Part shown: positions 12,897 through 13,007 of the stretch, one piece after another
Layout of the letters: each line of letters starts with the position of its first letter
Position numbering within the stretch: position 1 is the first letter of the stretch
Translations under genes and position numbers: made by a program
Notes under the pieces: generated by a model
Seen by the model: the letters and a program-made list of their open reading frames with translations, nothing else
The model's database searches: none
Told to the model about the DNA's origin: nothing
Source: an uncultured Amaricoccus sp.
GTDB lineage: Bacteria > Pseudomonadota > Alphaproteobacteria > Rhodobacterales > Rhodobacteraceae
Assembly (NCBI RefSeq): GCF_937858865.1
Contig: NZ_CALLYO010000384.1
Location: 1-13,007, forward strand
Length of the DNA: 13,007 nt
Direction of reading: 5' to 3'

Positions 12897-13007
12897 CGGC
12901 GGCCGCGCGGCGGAGGACTGGCGGGCCGGGGGCTTCGGCGTCTATGTCCACTGGCCGTTCTGCGCCGCGAAATGTCCCTACTGCGACTTCAACAGCCACG
13001 TGCGCGG
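12889..13007 (+). CDS. hemW: HemW radical-SAM heme chaperone, N-terminal part only
   Basis: 39 codons are visible before the right edge. The frame reads [20 protein letters not shown], with the radical-SAM cluster cysteines Cys25, Cys29 and Cys32 (CxxxCxxC). The VYVHWPFC context is characteristic of HemW, formerly annotated as coproporphyrinogen III oxidase HemN-like. HemW binds heme and is thought to deliver it to respiratory enzymes. The only start that gives a normal N-terminus is TTG 12889, overlapping rdgB by 8 nt. The order rph-rdgB-hemW is common in Alphaproteobacteria and supports the call. Confidence 0.93.
   Translation, partial: MPDGGRAAEDWRAGGFGVYVHWPFCAAKCPYCDFNSHVR

Noticed and set aside
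1..13007. CRISPR arrays, insertion sequences, phage genes
   Set aside because: No regularly spaced repeats, transposase or integrase motifs, or phage structural genes were seen in any frame.

Overview
This window reads as a chromosomal segment of a high-GC alphaproteobacterium (by eye about 70% G+C; not computed). Three things point there. The heat-shock block runs rph-rdgB-hemW divergently from hrcA-grpE, an arrangement common in Alphaproteobacteria. There is an HWE-type sensor kinase, a family concentrated in that class. There is also an ArnC-like / LAB_N / ArnT-like glycosyltransferase set as found in rhizobia and relatives. A member of Hyphomicrobiales (Rhizobiales) is a reasonable guess, but genus cannot be fixed from the sequence.

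Layout. (1) 1-1660, minus: a hybrid HWE histidine kinase with tandem PAS domains and a C-terminal receiver, cut by the window edge. (2) 1801-1877, plus: tRNA-Pro(CGG), transcribed divergently from the kinase. (3) 1902-5608, plus: a tight four-gene envelope cassette of GT2 glycosyltransferase, stand-alone LAB_N membrane protein, GT39/ArnT-like transferase and an MFS permease. The GT2 gene starts 24 nt after the tRNA. (4) 5606-6272, plus: a two-gene toxin-antitoxin module (AbrB/MazE-type antitoxin, Doc toxin) with its own candidate promoter/operator. (5) 6363-7385, plus: asd, preceded by a leader hairpin that reaches its ribosome binding site. (6) 7386-7497: a spacer with three perfect hairpins where asd meets the convergent cytochrome genes. 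(7) 7498-8868, minus: cytochrome c'/c-556 followed by a membrane-anchored diheme cytochrome c. (8) 9003-9605, plus: DedA-family membrane protein. (9) 9606-9780: a convergent spacer with three copies of one 8-mer that can form alternative hairpins. (10) 9781-11464, minus: hrcA-grpE heat-shock operon. (11) 11572 to the end, plus: rph, rdgB and a truncated hemW with overlapping junctions.

How they work together. The 1902-5608 cassette looks like a lipid-carrier glycosylation route: GT2 loads a sugar on polyprenyl phosphate, LAB_N probably assists on the membrane or in flipping, and the GT39 enzyme moves the sugar to an envelope acceptor in the periplasm. The sugar and acceptor are unknown, and the role of the MFS protein is open. 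The cytochrome pair would carry electrons in the periplasm, but no dehydrogenase or reductase partner is visible. hrcA-grpE and rph-rdgB-hemW are housekeeping functions (heat-shock control, tRNA 3' trimming, nucleotide-pool cleaning, heme handling).

I found no CRISPR array, transposase, integrase or phage gene. Most of the window is ordinary core genome. The least understood parts are the GT2-LAB_N-GT39-MFS cassette and the structured spacers.
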